NCBI GenBank assembly: GCA_021815525.1
Contig: JAKAGN010000141.1
Span: 1-7,060 of the forward strand
Length of the DNA stretch: 7,060 nt
Direction of reading: 5' to 3'
Source of the DNA: Deltaproteobacteria bacterium
GTDB lineage: Bacteria > Desulfobacterota > Desulfobacteria > Desulfobacterales > Desulfatibacillaceae
The position numbers and the translations under genes were made by a program. How positions within the stretch are numbered: position 1 is the stretch's first letter; the number at the start of each line of letters is the position of its first letter. A model generated the notes under the pieces. That model was not told the DNA's origin and searched no databases. It saw nothing but the letters and a program-made list of their open reading frames with translations. Positions 1-6,268 of the stretch are shown here, piece by piece.

Positions 1-18
1 CGGCAATTGCCACGCGGA
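1..18 (+). repeat. Tail of a GC-rich dispersed repeat (copy 4, cut by window edge)
   Basis: The first 18 bases match 17 of 18 bases at 6380-6397, in the tail of repeat copy 2, and about 14 of 18 at 2808-2825 in copy 1. The shared core is CGGCAATTG-N-CACGCGGA. The rest of the repeat would lie left of the window. The match is short, so it could be coincidence, but it falls in the same part of the repeat in both comparisons. No coding region can be assigned with confidence to positions 1-152. Confidence 0.5.
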
Positions 19-104
19 GAAAGAGCCTCGCGGTCTGCCGGAGGATGCCATCAGGATCCGGCGGCAGATTGTTCCGTTATTACATTTGGTTAAGCTTGGG
101 ATGC

Positions 105-130
105 TCATAATTTGAACGTTCAAATTATGA
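105..130. promoter_or_regulatory. 26-bp perfect palindrome, probable operator upstream of eboE
   Basis: TCATAATTTGAAC is followed directly by its exact reverse complement, giving a 26-bp perfect palindrome centred between 117 and 118 and ending 22 nt before the eboE ATG. It has no loop and no following T-run, so it suits a dimeric protein-binding site better than a terminator. The inner TTTGAAC/GTTCAAA half-sites resemble TetR-type operators; that is an inference. CATAAT at 106-111 could be a -10 box lying inside the palindrome, which would suit repression, but no good -35 is spaced correctly (TTTGGT at 85-90 gives only 15 nt). No regulator gene is in the window. Confidence 0.6.
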
Positions 131-152
131 ACGGCTACAACATGGTGAATTA

Positions 153-1292
153 ATGATGATTCCAGGCGACAACAACGCGCGGCTCACCTACTGCCTGAAC
201 GTCCACCCCGGCGAGACCTGGGCGGAGGCGGAAGAAGCCATCCGCGTCCACGCCCTCGCGGTTAGGGACAGGGTGGCCAAGGACCGGCCCTTCGGCCTGG
301 GCCTCCGGCTCTCCAACCGCGCTGCCCGCGAGCTTGCGCAGCCCCGCGAGCTTATGGCCTTCAAGGAACTCCTCGCACGGGAAAACCTCTTCGCCTTCAC
401 GGTGAACGGCTTCCCCTACGGCGATTTCTCCGGCCGCCGGGTGAAGGAGAGCGTCTATGCCCCGGACTGGCGCGCGGGCGAACGGCTCGATTACACGCTT
501 CTTCTGGCGGGCATCCTCCACGCGCTCCTGCCGCCCGGAGAGGAAGGCTCCATAAGCACGGTCCCCGGCTCGTGGAAGCCGTGGATACGGGGGCCGGAGG
601 ATCTGGCCGCCATACGAAAAAATTTCGTCGATACGGCGGGAAAGCTCGATCTTCTGGCCCAGCACTTCGGGCGAGCGGTGCGGCTCGCGCTGGAGCCCGA
701 GCCCGGCTGCCTCCTGGAAACCACGCCCGAGGCCGTGGAGTTTTTCGGGACGCTCCCCCCCGAAACACGCGAGTACGTTGGCGTGTGCCTGGACGCCTGC
801 CACGCGGCGGTAAGCTTCGAGGAGCCCCTTGAAAGCCTTTCCGCGCTCCTTGCGGCCGGGGTCCGGGTGGCGAAGGTGCAGCTCTCCTCGGCCCTTAGGG
901 TGGCTCTTCCGGAAGGGCTTCCGGACATCGCACCCTTCGACGAGCCCGTGTACCTCCACCAAGCCCGCCTTCGCGGCGCGGACGGAAAAATCGCCTCATA
1001 TCCCGATCTTCCTGATTTTTTCACCGCGTACAAAGGCGATCCGGGCGAGCTTCGCGTCCATTTCCACGTGCCGCTCTTCTTCGAAGGCCGCGGGGCGCTC
1101 GGAACCACGGCGGAGAGCCTCTCTCCGGACTTTTTCCGGGCGGCCCTGAAAGGCGGCGTCCGGCACTTCGAGATCGAGACCTACTCCTTCGGGGTCCTGC
1201 CGCCCGAGATGCAGGCGGGCGGCGTCGTCTCCGCCATCGCCCGCGAGTATGAGTGGGTCCTCACGCGCATCCCCCAAAAGCCTTCCGCTTGA
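153..1292 (+). CDS. eboE: Metabolite traffic protein EboE (xylose-isomerase-like TIM barrel)
   Basis: This 379-aa protein matches the usual length and motif order of EboE, a TIM-barrel protein related to sugar isomerases and endonuclease-IV-type metal enzymes. Hallmarks are LTYCLNVHPGETW (11-23), FTVNGFPYG (82-90), SISTVPGSWK (133-142), LALEPEPGCLLET (178-190), VCLDACHAA (211-219), KVQLSSAL (241-248), VHFHVPLF (302-309) and HFEIETYSFGVLP (338-350). E181/E183, D214, H217, H303/H305 and E340/E342 are the likely metal ligands by analogy with the fold. The reaction is unknown; ebo products are implicated in moving or processing a secondary metabolite. There is no signal peptide or membrane segment, so it is probably cytoplasmic. 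The LTYCLNVHPG motif fixes the N-terminus near the ATGs at 153 and 156. Only a weak GGTGA (144-148) precedes them, and it suits 156 slightly better. A palindromic operator lies just upstream. Confidence 0.93.
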   Translation: MMIPGDNNARLTYCLNVHPGETWAEAEEAIRVHALAVRDRVAKDRPFGLGLRLSNRAARELAQPRELMAFKELLARENLFAFTVNGFPYGDFSGRRVKESVYAPDWRAGERLDYTLLLAGILHALLPPGEEGSISTVPGSWKPWIRGPEDLAAIRKNFVDTAGKLDLLAQHFGRAVRLALEPEPGCLLETTPEAVEFFGTLPPETREYVGVCLDACHAAVSFEEPLESLSALLAAGVRVAKVQLSSALRVALPEGLPDIAPFDEPVYLHQARLRGADGKIASYPDLPDFFTAYKGDPGELRVHFHVPLFFEGRGALGTTAESLSPDFFRAALKGGVRHFEIETYSFGVLPPEMQAGGVVSAIAREYEWVLTRIPQKPSA

Positions 1293-1317
1293 CTGCTCCG
1301 CCAAAAAACCTTAGATT
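1289..1317 (+). promoter_or_regulatory. Possible sigma-70-like promoter at the end of eboE
   Basis: TTGACT (1289-1294) overlaps the eboE stop codon. It is followed after exactly 17 nt by TAGATT (1312-1317). These match the -35 consensus at 5 of 6 bases and the -10 at 4 of 6. The downstream 81-aa gene starts at 1362 with its own strong Shine-Dalgarno, so an internal promoter driving the 81-aa gene and eboB is plausible. It is a consensus match by eye only. Confidence 0.33.
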
Positions 1318-1361
1318 CCGGGTAAATTCGCTTTCTTTCCATTCCGAAAGGAGAGGCCCGC

Positions 1362-1607
1362 ATGGCCCCGCAGCCCCTAGGCTCCCCCAAGTCCGCACCC
1401 GAGCTTCTCGACCTCTATTACTTAGACGCCCGTTGCGCCATCCTGGAGACCGCCGCCGCCCTCGACCGCGTGGCCCGCTCCCGCGACGCGCAAGGGGCAG
1501 CCTCCGATCAGCGCCTGAAAAATCTTCGTGCGGCGCTTTCCGTTTGCCTGGAAGACGGCCTCGATAACCGCGTCGAGAAAATCCTTCAACTTCTTTCACT
1601 GGAATAA
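1362..1607 (+). CDS. Small helical protein of unknown function within the ebo cluster
   Basis: This 81-aa product was not recognised as a named family. It is a believable gene: the ATG is preceded by AAAGGAG (1347-1353) with an 8-nt spacer, codon use matches its neighbours, and it lies 69 nt after eboE on the same strand. The sequence after about residue 13 looks almost wholly alpha-helical and amphipathic: LLDLYYLDARCAILETAAALDRV, with aromatic and charged positions, then a DQRLKNLRAALSV helix and a VEKILQLLSL end. There is no signal peptide or transmembrane segment. It resembles from memory small uncharacterised proteins with a 'YYLxARCxLLxxAAxLDR' pattern found in other bacteria, but this cannot be checked here. 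It is not convincingly a truncated EboA: that family's conserved C-terminal motifs (an RTNM segment, NPYP, WNQM) are absent. Confidence 0.75.
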   Translation: MAPQPLGSPKSAPELLDLYYLDARCAILETAAALDRVARSRDAQGAASDQRLKNLRAALSVCLEDGLDNRVEKILQLLSLE

Positions 1608-1632
1608 CGGATCGTTAAAAAACATGGAATTT

Positions 1633-1758
1633 TCAGACTGGCTAAAAACGATGAGCTGCAAGGCGCGTGAAAAACCGATGCAGGGAGCGTACTGTTCGTA
1701 CGTGACCGCAATCGGTTTTGAAACGCAACGCCGCGGATCGCGTTTTTCGACAGTCTGA
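1633..1758. repeat. 126-bp imperfect palindromic intergenic element
   Basis: TCAGACTG (1633-1640) and CAGTCTGA (1751-1758) are exact inverted termini. Symmetric matching blocks continue inward around a centre at 1695.5: AAAAACG against CGTTTTT, AAAACCGAT against ATCGGTTTT, and CGTAC against GTACG around a TGTTC loop. Almost the whole gap between the 81-aa gene and eboB is this element, and its right end is one base from the eboB Shine-Dalgarno. No flanking target-site duplication was seen. It carries no real gene; a short open frame through it is a by-product. It resembles long palindromic intergenic repeats I recall from Desulfobacterota and Geobacter genomes (memory, not checked). It could be a MITE-like or REP-like element, or fold as a long hairpin in the mRNA. 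Confidence 0.8.
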
Positions 1759-1772
1759 CAAGGAGGCGCGCA

Positions 1773-2603
1773 ATGGTCATCGAACCGCATATCCACATGA
1801 TCGCCCGCACCACCCAGGACTACGAGCGCATGGCCCGCATGGGAACCGTCGCCTGCTGCGAGCCCGCGTTCTGGGCGGGCTACGACCGGACCTCGGCGGC
1901 CGCCTTCCACGACTACTTCACCCACATAACGAGCTTCGAGCCCACCCGCGCGGCCCAGTACCTGATCCAGCACTACTCCTGGATATGCCTGAACCCCAAG
2001 GAGGCCGACGACCTAACCCTTGCCCGCGAGGTAATGGCCTTCATGCCGGAGTTCCTGGACCGGCCCACCGTCCTCGGCGTGGGCGAGATCGGCCTCAACA
2101 AGAACACGAAAAACGAGATGACCATCTTCGAGGAGCAGGTGGAGATGGCCCTCTCGCGGAACAGCCTCATCTGGATCCACACGCCGCATCTGGCGGACAA
2201 GCTCAAAGGCACCAGGATGATGCTGGATTACATGAAGGGCCACGGCAAGGTGGACCCCGAGCGCGTCGCCTTCGACCACGTGGAGGAGCACACCATAAAG
2301 ATGTTGAAGGACGCCGGGTTCTGGACCGCCATGACCATCTACCCCATCACCAAGAACTCGCCCACCCGCGTGGTGGACGCCATCGAACGCTACGGTCTTT
2401 CACGCATGATCGTGGACGCCTCCGGCGACTGGGGGCCCTCCGACCCCGGAACCCTCCACGACGCACGCTTCGAGATGCGACGCCGCGGACACCTCCCCCA
2501 GGACGTGGAAACGCTTTTCTACAACAATCCCTGCTACTTCCTGGGCCAGTGCGAAAAGTTCAAGCCCCGCCCCACCCGCCCTCGGGCGGAGGCGTGGGGA
2601 TAG
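1773..2603 (+). CDS. eboB: EboB-type TatD-family metal-dependent hydrolase
   Basis: This 276-aa protein is a TatD-related amidohydrolase-superfamily TIM barrel of usual length. Visible metal-site motifs in order are PHIHM (H6, H8), GVGEIGLNK (E105), WIHTPH (H136, H139), AFDHVEEH (H169) and VDASGDWG (D215, D219). TatD proteins are metal-dependent nucleases or hydrolases. In ebo clusters the TatD-like member (EboB) has no proven substrate. Family assignment is firm; the EboB name rests on the neighbouring eboE, eboC and eboF. The start is well supported: AAGGAGG (1760-1766) lies 6 nt before the ATG, and the protein begins directly with beta-strand 1 and the H-x-H motif. The gene follows a 126-bp palindromic repeat, so coupling to the upstream 81-aa gene is uncertain. 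A strong hairpin follows 16 nt after the stop. No signal peptide is seen, so it is probably cytoplasmic. Confidence 0.88.
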   Translation: MVIEPHIHMIARTTQDYERMARMGTVACCEPAFWAGYDRTSAAAFHDYFTHITSFEPTRAAQYLIQHYSWICLNPKEADDLTLAREVMAFMPEFLDRPTVLGVGEIGLNKNTKNEMTIFEEQVEMALSRNSLIWIHTPHLADKLKGTRMMLDYMKGHGKVDPERVAFDHVEEHTIKMLKDAGFWTAMTIYPITKNSPTRVVDAIERYGLSRMIVDASGDWGPSDPGTLHDARFEMRRRGHLPQDVETLFYNNPCYFLGQCEKFKPRPTRPRAEAWG

Positions 2604-2619
2604 AGGCGAGGCGAGTGCG

Positions 2620-2666
2620 GGGGAGGGGGGAAAACCTTTTCGCAGAAAAGGTTTTCCCCCCTCCCC
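2620..2666. terminator. 22-bp perfect hairpin after eboB, terminator-like
   Basis: Bases 2620-2641 pair perfectly with 2645-2666, leaving a 3-nt GCA loop. The stem combines a G-rich base (GGGGAGGGGGG) with AAAACCTTTTC near the loop. It begins 16 nt past the eboB stop and is the most stable simple hairpin in the window. The sequence after it is C-rich (CCCCCTCCCCCCTTTCT), not a clean T-run, so it is not a textbook intrinsic terminator. On the mRNA it could still terminate, pause or protect the 3' end of eboB. The CCCCCTCCCCCCTT at 2670-2683 is repeated exactly at 6511-6524, so the hairpin region may be part of the same composite repeat. Confidence 0.6.
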
Positions 2667-2693
2667 GCGCCCCCTCCCCCCTTTCTAAAAGCT

Positions 2694-2835
2694 AAAAGCG
2701 CCTCCGGCGGCCGGGGAGACTACGTCCCCCCGGACCCCCGATATTGGCGCTCCGCGCGTGCGGCGCACGCGCGGAGCGGGTTATGGAGGGCTTCGCATTC
2801 CACGCCCCGGCAGTTGAAGCGCGGAAGAGGGGCGG
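2694..2835 (+). repeat. GC-rich dispersed repeat, copy 1
   Basis: This is the first full copy of a repeat also found at 6269-6407 (same orientation) and 6639-6733 (inverted). AAAAGCGCCTCCGGCGGCC at its start is identical to copy 2. Positions 2700-2742 are identical over 43 nt to the reverse complement of 6691-6733. Inside is a perfect 14-bp hairpin (2748-2761 with 2765-2778), then GGAGGGCTTCGCATT (2785-2799), then GCGGAAGAGGGGCGG (2821-2835), the last identical to 6393-6407. A CCGGGG/CCCCGG stem (2711-2716 with 2728-2733) precedes the main hairpin. No protein is encoded. It occupies most of the 343-nt eboB-eboC gap. Confidence 0.85.
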
Positions 2836-2946
2836 CAGGCGAGGTCATCGCATACCGCAGCCCGGCATTTTAAACGAAGCTCAATCGAAATTTTGAGTGG
2901 TCCGGCGTTAAATTGAAGAAGTTTTGCAATAATCCTATCGGGTTGG
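2836..2946 (+). other. Leader region of eboC; no gene seen
   Basis: The rest of the eboB-eboC gap holds no open frame I would defend. Base composition turns more AT-rich towards eboC (2850-2940), as expected for a promoter region. AATAAT (2928-2933) looks like a -10 box, but no -35 lies at a good distance; TTGAAG (2913-2918) is too close. The short inverted pair CTCAA/TTGAG near 2880-2897 is too weak to call. Confidence 0.4.
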
Positions 2947-3900
2947 ATGAAAACGAGTTCACATGAGGGGGATGAACTGAGCGACGAAATCGAAAATTTT
3001 GGGGAAACGCGGCTTTTCGCGTGGCTTTCGCTTTTTCGCGCGCCGAACTTGCTTACGGTTCCCGGCGACGCGCTGGCCGGGTTCGCCGCGGCCGGGGGAA
3101 ATTTCTCCGAGCCCGGGAACGCGGTGCTGGCGGCCCTTGCCGGGCTTTTCCTCTATGGATTCGGCCTTGTCGCCAACGATCTTTTCGATCTTGAAACCGA
3201 CCGCGCCGAGCGCCCAATGCGCCCCCTTCCATCGGGGCGGATTCCGCTTCCGCAGGCGAAGGCGGCGGCGATGCTGGCGGCGGCGTGTGGCGCGGGCTGC
3301 GCCTTTTGCGCCGGTATGGCGCCGGGCCTCGTGGCGCTGGCGCTTCTCTGCGCGATTCTTCTCTACAACACCAGCGCGAAAAGGGTTCCGGTGGTAGGGC
3401 CCCTTGTGATGGGCCTGTGCCGTGGTCTCGATGTCATCCTTGGCGCGGCGGCGGCCGGAAACAGCCTCCGCTTCGGAGCGGCCCCCCTTGCCGCGGCGCT
3501 CTTGTTCATCCTGTACATCGCCGCCGTCACCACGATAGCGGCCCGGGAGACCGAGGCCTTCCGGGGCAAGGCGCTGCGTTTCGCGCCGGGCGCGGCCGCG
3601 GCCGCCGGGTTCGTCCTCCTGTGGGCCGCATTCGCGCCGGAAAAATCCGAAGCCGCGCCCCTTGACGCGGCCCTCTGCGCCGGGGCCGTCGGCCTCCCCT
3701 TTTTCCTGGGCTCGGCCCTCGAAGACGGCGCCCCGCCCGAGGCGGTGCAGGCGGCGGTGGGAGGGCTCATCCGGGGCCTTCTCGTGATCCAGGCGGCGCT
3801 TGTGGCCTTCTTCCGGCCGGATTTCACGGCGGTGGCTGGAGTGCTCATACTCCTTTTTCCCGTGGCCCGTCGAATTTCGGCTCGTTTTTACGCCAGTTGA
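2947..3900 (+). CDS. eboC: UbiA-like membrane protein EboC
   Basis: This 317-aa integral membrane protein of the UbiA prenyltransferase superfamily matches the ebo-associated member EboC. A soluble N-terminus of about 30 residues leads into FRAPNLLTVPGDALAGF (30-46), the family's entry motif. The prenyl-diphosphate/Mg motif is NDLFDLETD (77-85), followed by RPMRPLPSG. A second conserved loop has YNTSAKR (140-146) and GPLVMGLCRGLDVILG (151-166). Roughly eight or nine hydrophobic helices follow. Where classical UbiA enzymes carry a second DxxxD motif, this protein has RETEA (200-204), so prenyl transfer as such is uncertain. It probably binds or moves a lipophilic or prenylated metabolite in the cytoplasmic membrane. 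The ATG has no good Shine-Dalgarno; an in-frame CTG at 2977 behind GAGGGGG is an unlikely alternative. eboF follows 55 nt later. Confidence 0.9.
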   Translation: MKTSSHEGDELSDEIENFGETRLFAWLSLFRAPNLLTVPGDALAGFAAAGGNFSEPGNAVLAALAGLFLYGFGLVANDLFDLETDRAERPMRPLPSGRIPLPQAKAAAMLAAACGAGCAFCAGMAPGLVALALLCAILLYNTSAKRVPVVGPLVMGLCRGLDVILGAAAAGNSLRFGAAPLAAALLFILYIAAVTTIAARETEAFRGKALRFAPGAAAAAGFVLLWAAFAPEKSEAAPLDAALCAGAVGLPFFLGSALEDGAPPEAVQAAVGGLIRGLLVIQAALVAFFRPDFTAVAGVLILLFPVARRISARFYAS

Positions 3901-3955
3901 TGGCGCCTTCGGCCTTGCGGAGGCGCAAAACCCTAATCTATTAAGGGCTTACGAA

Positions 3956-5233
3956 ATGGCCTCGAAGCTTTTGGTGGTGGCTGCGGCGGCGCTGGCGCGG
4001 GAGGTGGAAGTTCCCGGGAGCCGGGCTCAGGGCTTCATGGAGACGGTTTTTCCGGCCGTGACCTGCTCGGCGCAGGCTTCTTTCAGGACGGGGCTTTCGC
4101 CGGCCGAGCACGGCATGGTGGGAAATGGCTATTTTTTCAAGGATATATGGCGGCCGATCTTCTGGGAGCAGTCGGCAAGGCTTGTGAAGGGGCCGCGTAT
4201 CTGGGAGGACTTCCGGGCGCGGGGGCGGCGGGTGGCCATGCTCTTCTGGCAGCAGAGCCTTGGGGAGGACGTGGACATGCTCCTTTCGCCCGCGCCCATC
4301 CACAAGCACCACGGCGGCATGATCGAGTCCTGCCAGGCCAGGCCCCATGACCTCTACGATCGCCTGGTCCGGGACATAGGCCGGCCCTTCCGGCTGCGCC
4401 ACTACTGGGGGCCGCTGGCGTCCCCCAAGGCCGGGGACTGGATCGCCGAGGCCGCGGCTCGGGTCATGACCGAAAAGGATCTCGCCCCGGAGCTGATTTT
4501 AGCCTACCTTCCCACCATGGATTACGATCTTCAAAGGTGCGACCCCGAAGGGCTCGCGGCCTGGCGCGCCGTGGAGCGGCTGGCGGAGCAGCTGGCGCTC
4601 CTTTCACGCGCGGCGGGGGAGGGCGGCTACGACATCCTGGTTTTCGGCGATTATTGCATCAAGCCCGTCAAGGGGCCGGTCTTCCCCAACCGGAAGCTGA
4701 GCGAAAGCGGCTTTTTCGCCACCCGGCGGGTGGCGGGACGGCTCTATCCCGATTTCCACCATTCACGCGCATTCGCGGTGGTGGACCACGAGATCGCCCA
4801 CGTGTACGTGCCACGGCCCGGGGACGTCGATGCGGTGGCCGCGCTCTTGGCCAAGATGGAGGGCGTGGATCTGGTGCTGGACCGCGAGGCGCAGAAATCC
4901 CGCGGCATCGGCCACGAAAACGCCGGGGAGCTGGTGTTGACGGCCGTCTCCGGCCGCTGGTTCGCCTACCCCTTTTGGGAGAAAAAAGCCGAGGCCCCGG
5001 ACTACGCGGGCCACGTGGACATCCACCAGAAGCCCGGCTACGACCCGGCCGAGCTTTTCTTCGGCTGGCCGCCCGGCTCGGTCTCCCAGAACCCCGGCCG
5101 CGTGAAGGGCTCCCACGGCCGCGCGGGAGCGGAGCGCAAGGTCTTCTGGACCACCACGCTCAATCTGCCCGGGCCGCCCCGGGACCTCTTGGCCCTTTCG
5201 GGCATGGTGCGGGAGCATCTCAAAACCATTTGA
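3956..5233 (+). CDS. eboF: EboF-type alkaline-phosphatase-superfamily nucleotide pyrophosphatase/phosphodiesterase
   Basis: With this start the product is 425 aa. It matches the ebo-linked phosphodiesterase group: FPAVTCSAQASFRTG (32-46, T36 the probable nucleophile), EHGMVGNGYFF (51-61), LAYLPTMDYDLQR (182-194, D189), VFGDYCIKPV (229-238, D232), AFAVVDHEIAHVYV (272-285, D277, H278, H282), GIGHENAGELVL (317-328), and VDIHQKPGYDPAELFF (354-369, H357). These are the two-metal ligands of the fold. It would cleave a phosphodiester or phosphate on an unknown substrate. No signal peptide is seen. The ATG has AAGGG (3943-3947) at 8 nt. The N-terminus is odd: beta-1 reads KLLVVAAAAL, lacking the Asp/Asn ligand normally about 36 residues before the Thr. 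The frame is open upstream to a TTG at 3800 inside eboC (477 aa). The loop after the PGYDP motif is also shorter than in typical EboF. Confidence 0.85.
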   Translation: MASKLLVVAAAALAREVEVPGSRAQGFMETVFPAVTCSAQASFRTGLSPAEHGMVGNGYFFKDIWRPIFWEQSARLVKGPRIWEDFRARGRRVAMLFWQQSLGEDVDMLLSPAPIHKHHGGMIESCQARPHDLYDRLVRDIGRPFRLRHYWGPLASPKAGDWIAEAAARVMTEKDLAPELILAYLPTMDYDLQRCDPEGLAAWRAVERLAEQLALLSRAAGEGGYDILVFGDYCIKPVKGPVFPNRKLSESGFFATRRVAGRLYPDFHHSRAFAVVDHEIAHVYVPRPGDVDAVAALLAKMEGVDLVLDREAQKSRGIGHENAGELVLTAVSGRWFAYPFWEKKAEAPDYAGHVDIHQKPGYDPAELFFGWPPGSVSQNPGRVKGSHGRAGAERKVFWTTTLNLPGPPRDLLALSGMVREHLKTI

Positions 5234-5265
5234 TATTACAATAAAATTAAGGGAGTTAAGACCTC

Positions 5266-6261
5266 ATGCAGCCAAGCCCCCAGCGGATAATGGACCTCGC
5301 CTGCGCCTTCTACGATTCATCCGTCTTGTTCGCGGCAAACGACCTTGGAGTGTTCGCGGCGCTTTCGAAATCCGGCCCGGCCGATCTTCAGGCGCTTTCG
5401 AGCGGGCTTTCCTGCGACCAGCGCGGCCTCCGGCTGGTCCTCGACGCCGCCGTGGCCCTGGGGCTTCTGGAAAAAAGCGGCGGCCTCTACTCCAACGCGC
5501 CCGAGGCGGCCATCTTCCTTACGCCCGGAAGCCCGGCGGACCTATCCAACGCCATCCGCTACAACCGCGACGTCTACCCGGCCTGGGGGCGGCTTGCGGA
5601 GCTGGCCCGCACCGGGAAACCCGCGGAGCGCCCCGAGATCCACCTGGGCGAGGACCCGGCCCGCACACGGGCCTTCGTTCTGGCCATGCACGGCCGGGCG
5701 CTGGGAATCGGCCGGGCGCTCGTGCCCTTCCTCAACCTTTCCGGCCGCGAAAAGCTCCTCGACATCGGCGGCGGGCCCGGCACCTACTCGGTTCTCATGG
5801 CCAAGGCCAACCCGGGCCTTTCCTCCACGGTTCTCGACCTGCCCGCCGTCGCGGCCGTGGCGGAGGAACTGATCGCCGCGGAGGGCATGGCCGATCGCGT
5901 CAGGACGCTTCCCGGCGACTACCACGAAACCCCCTTTCCGGCCTGCGACGCGGTCACGATCCTAGGCGTCCTCCACCAGGAATCGCCCTCCTCCATCGCC
6001 TCCATCCTGGCCCGCGCCCACGAATCGCTCGCGCCCGGCGGCGTCATCCACATAATGGACATGATGACCGACGCTTCCCACACCGCCCCCAAGTTCTCCG
6101 CCATGTTCGCCGTCAACATGGCGCTCACCACCCAAAACGGCTGGGTCTTCTCCGACGCCGAACTCCACTCCTGGCTCTCCGGCGCCGGTTTTTCGGACAT
6201 CTCCATCCGGCCGCTTCCGCCCCCCATGCCCCACTGGCTGGCATCGGCGAAGAAAGGATAA
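5266..6261 (+). CDS. SAM-dependent O-methyltransferase (COMT-like family 2), ebo-linked
   Basis: This 331-aa protein has the two-domain layout of plant-COMT-like and hydroxyneurosporene/bacteriochlorophyll-type methyltransferases. Residues 1-90 form a winged-helix dimerisation domain (LFAANDLGVFAALSKSGPAD, then a helix-turn-helix and LLEKSGGLYSNAP wing). A Rossmann SAM domain follows: motif I LLDIGGGPGTYS (164-175), acidic D191 in TVLDLP binding the ribose, PGDYHETPFP (216-225), ILGVLHQESP (232-241) with H237 at the usual catalytic-base position, and a LAPGGVIHIMDMM strand (255-267). It would transfer a methyl group to an O (possibly C or N) of a small, probably aromatic or isoprenoid metabolite. 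The substrate is unknown. The ATG has AAGGGAG (5249-5255) at 10 nt, and the gene lies 32 nt after eboF, so it is probably cotranscribed. It is not one of the six standard ebo genes. Confidence 0.87.
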   Translation: MQPSPQRIMDLACAFYDSSVLFAANDLGVFAALSKSGPADLQALSSGLSCDQRGLRLVLDAAVALGLLEKSGGLYSNAPEAAIFLTPGSPADLSNAIRYNRDVYPAWGRLAELARTGKPAERPEIHLGEDPARTRAFVLAMHGRALGIGRALVPFLNLSGREKLLDIGGGPGTYSVLMAKANPGLSSTVLDLPAVAAVAEELIAAEGMADRVRTLPGDYHETPFPACDAVTILGVLHQESPSSIASILARAHESLAPGGVIHIMDMMTDASHTAPKFSAMFAVNMALTTQNGWVFSDAELHSWLSGAGFSDISIRPLPPPMPHWLASAKKG

Positions 6262-6268
6262 GCAAAGC

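Noticed and set aside
1..115. End of an upstream protein gene
   Set aside because: All three + frames stay open for about 90 nt or more, but none gives recognisable protein and part is repeat sequence; cannot be decided from this window.
1362..1607. 81-aa gene as a truncated EboA
   Set aside because: Lacks the conserved EboA C-terminal motifs, has its own complete start and stop signals, and shows no leftover EboA-like sequence downstream.
1528..1758. 76-aa open frame spanning the end of the 81-aa gene and the palindromic element
   Set aside because: It overlaps the supported 81-aa gene in another frame and most of it is translation of the repeat.
1633..1758. Insertion with target-site duplication
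   Set aside because: Flanks TTT/AATTT and ACAAG do not form a direct repeat, so no insertion-sequence style duplication is supported.
1718..2695. 325-aa + strand open frame overlapping eboB
   Set aside because: It is out of frame with the clear TatD-like protein, is low-complexity H/R/G/P-rich, and runs into the hairpin and repeat; a high-GC shadow.
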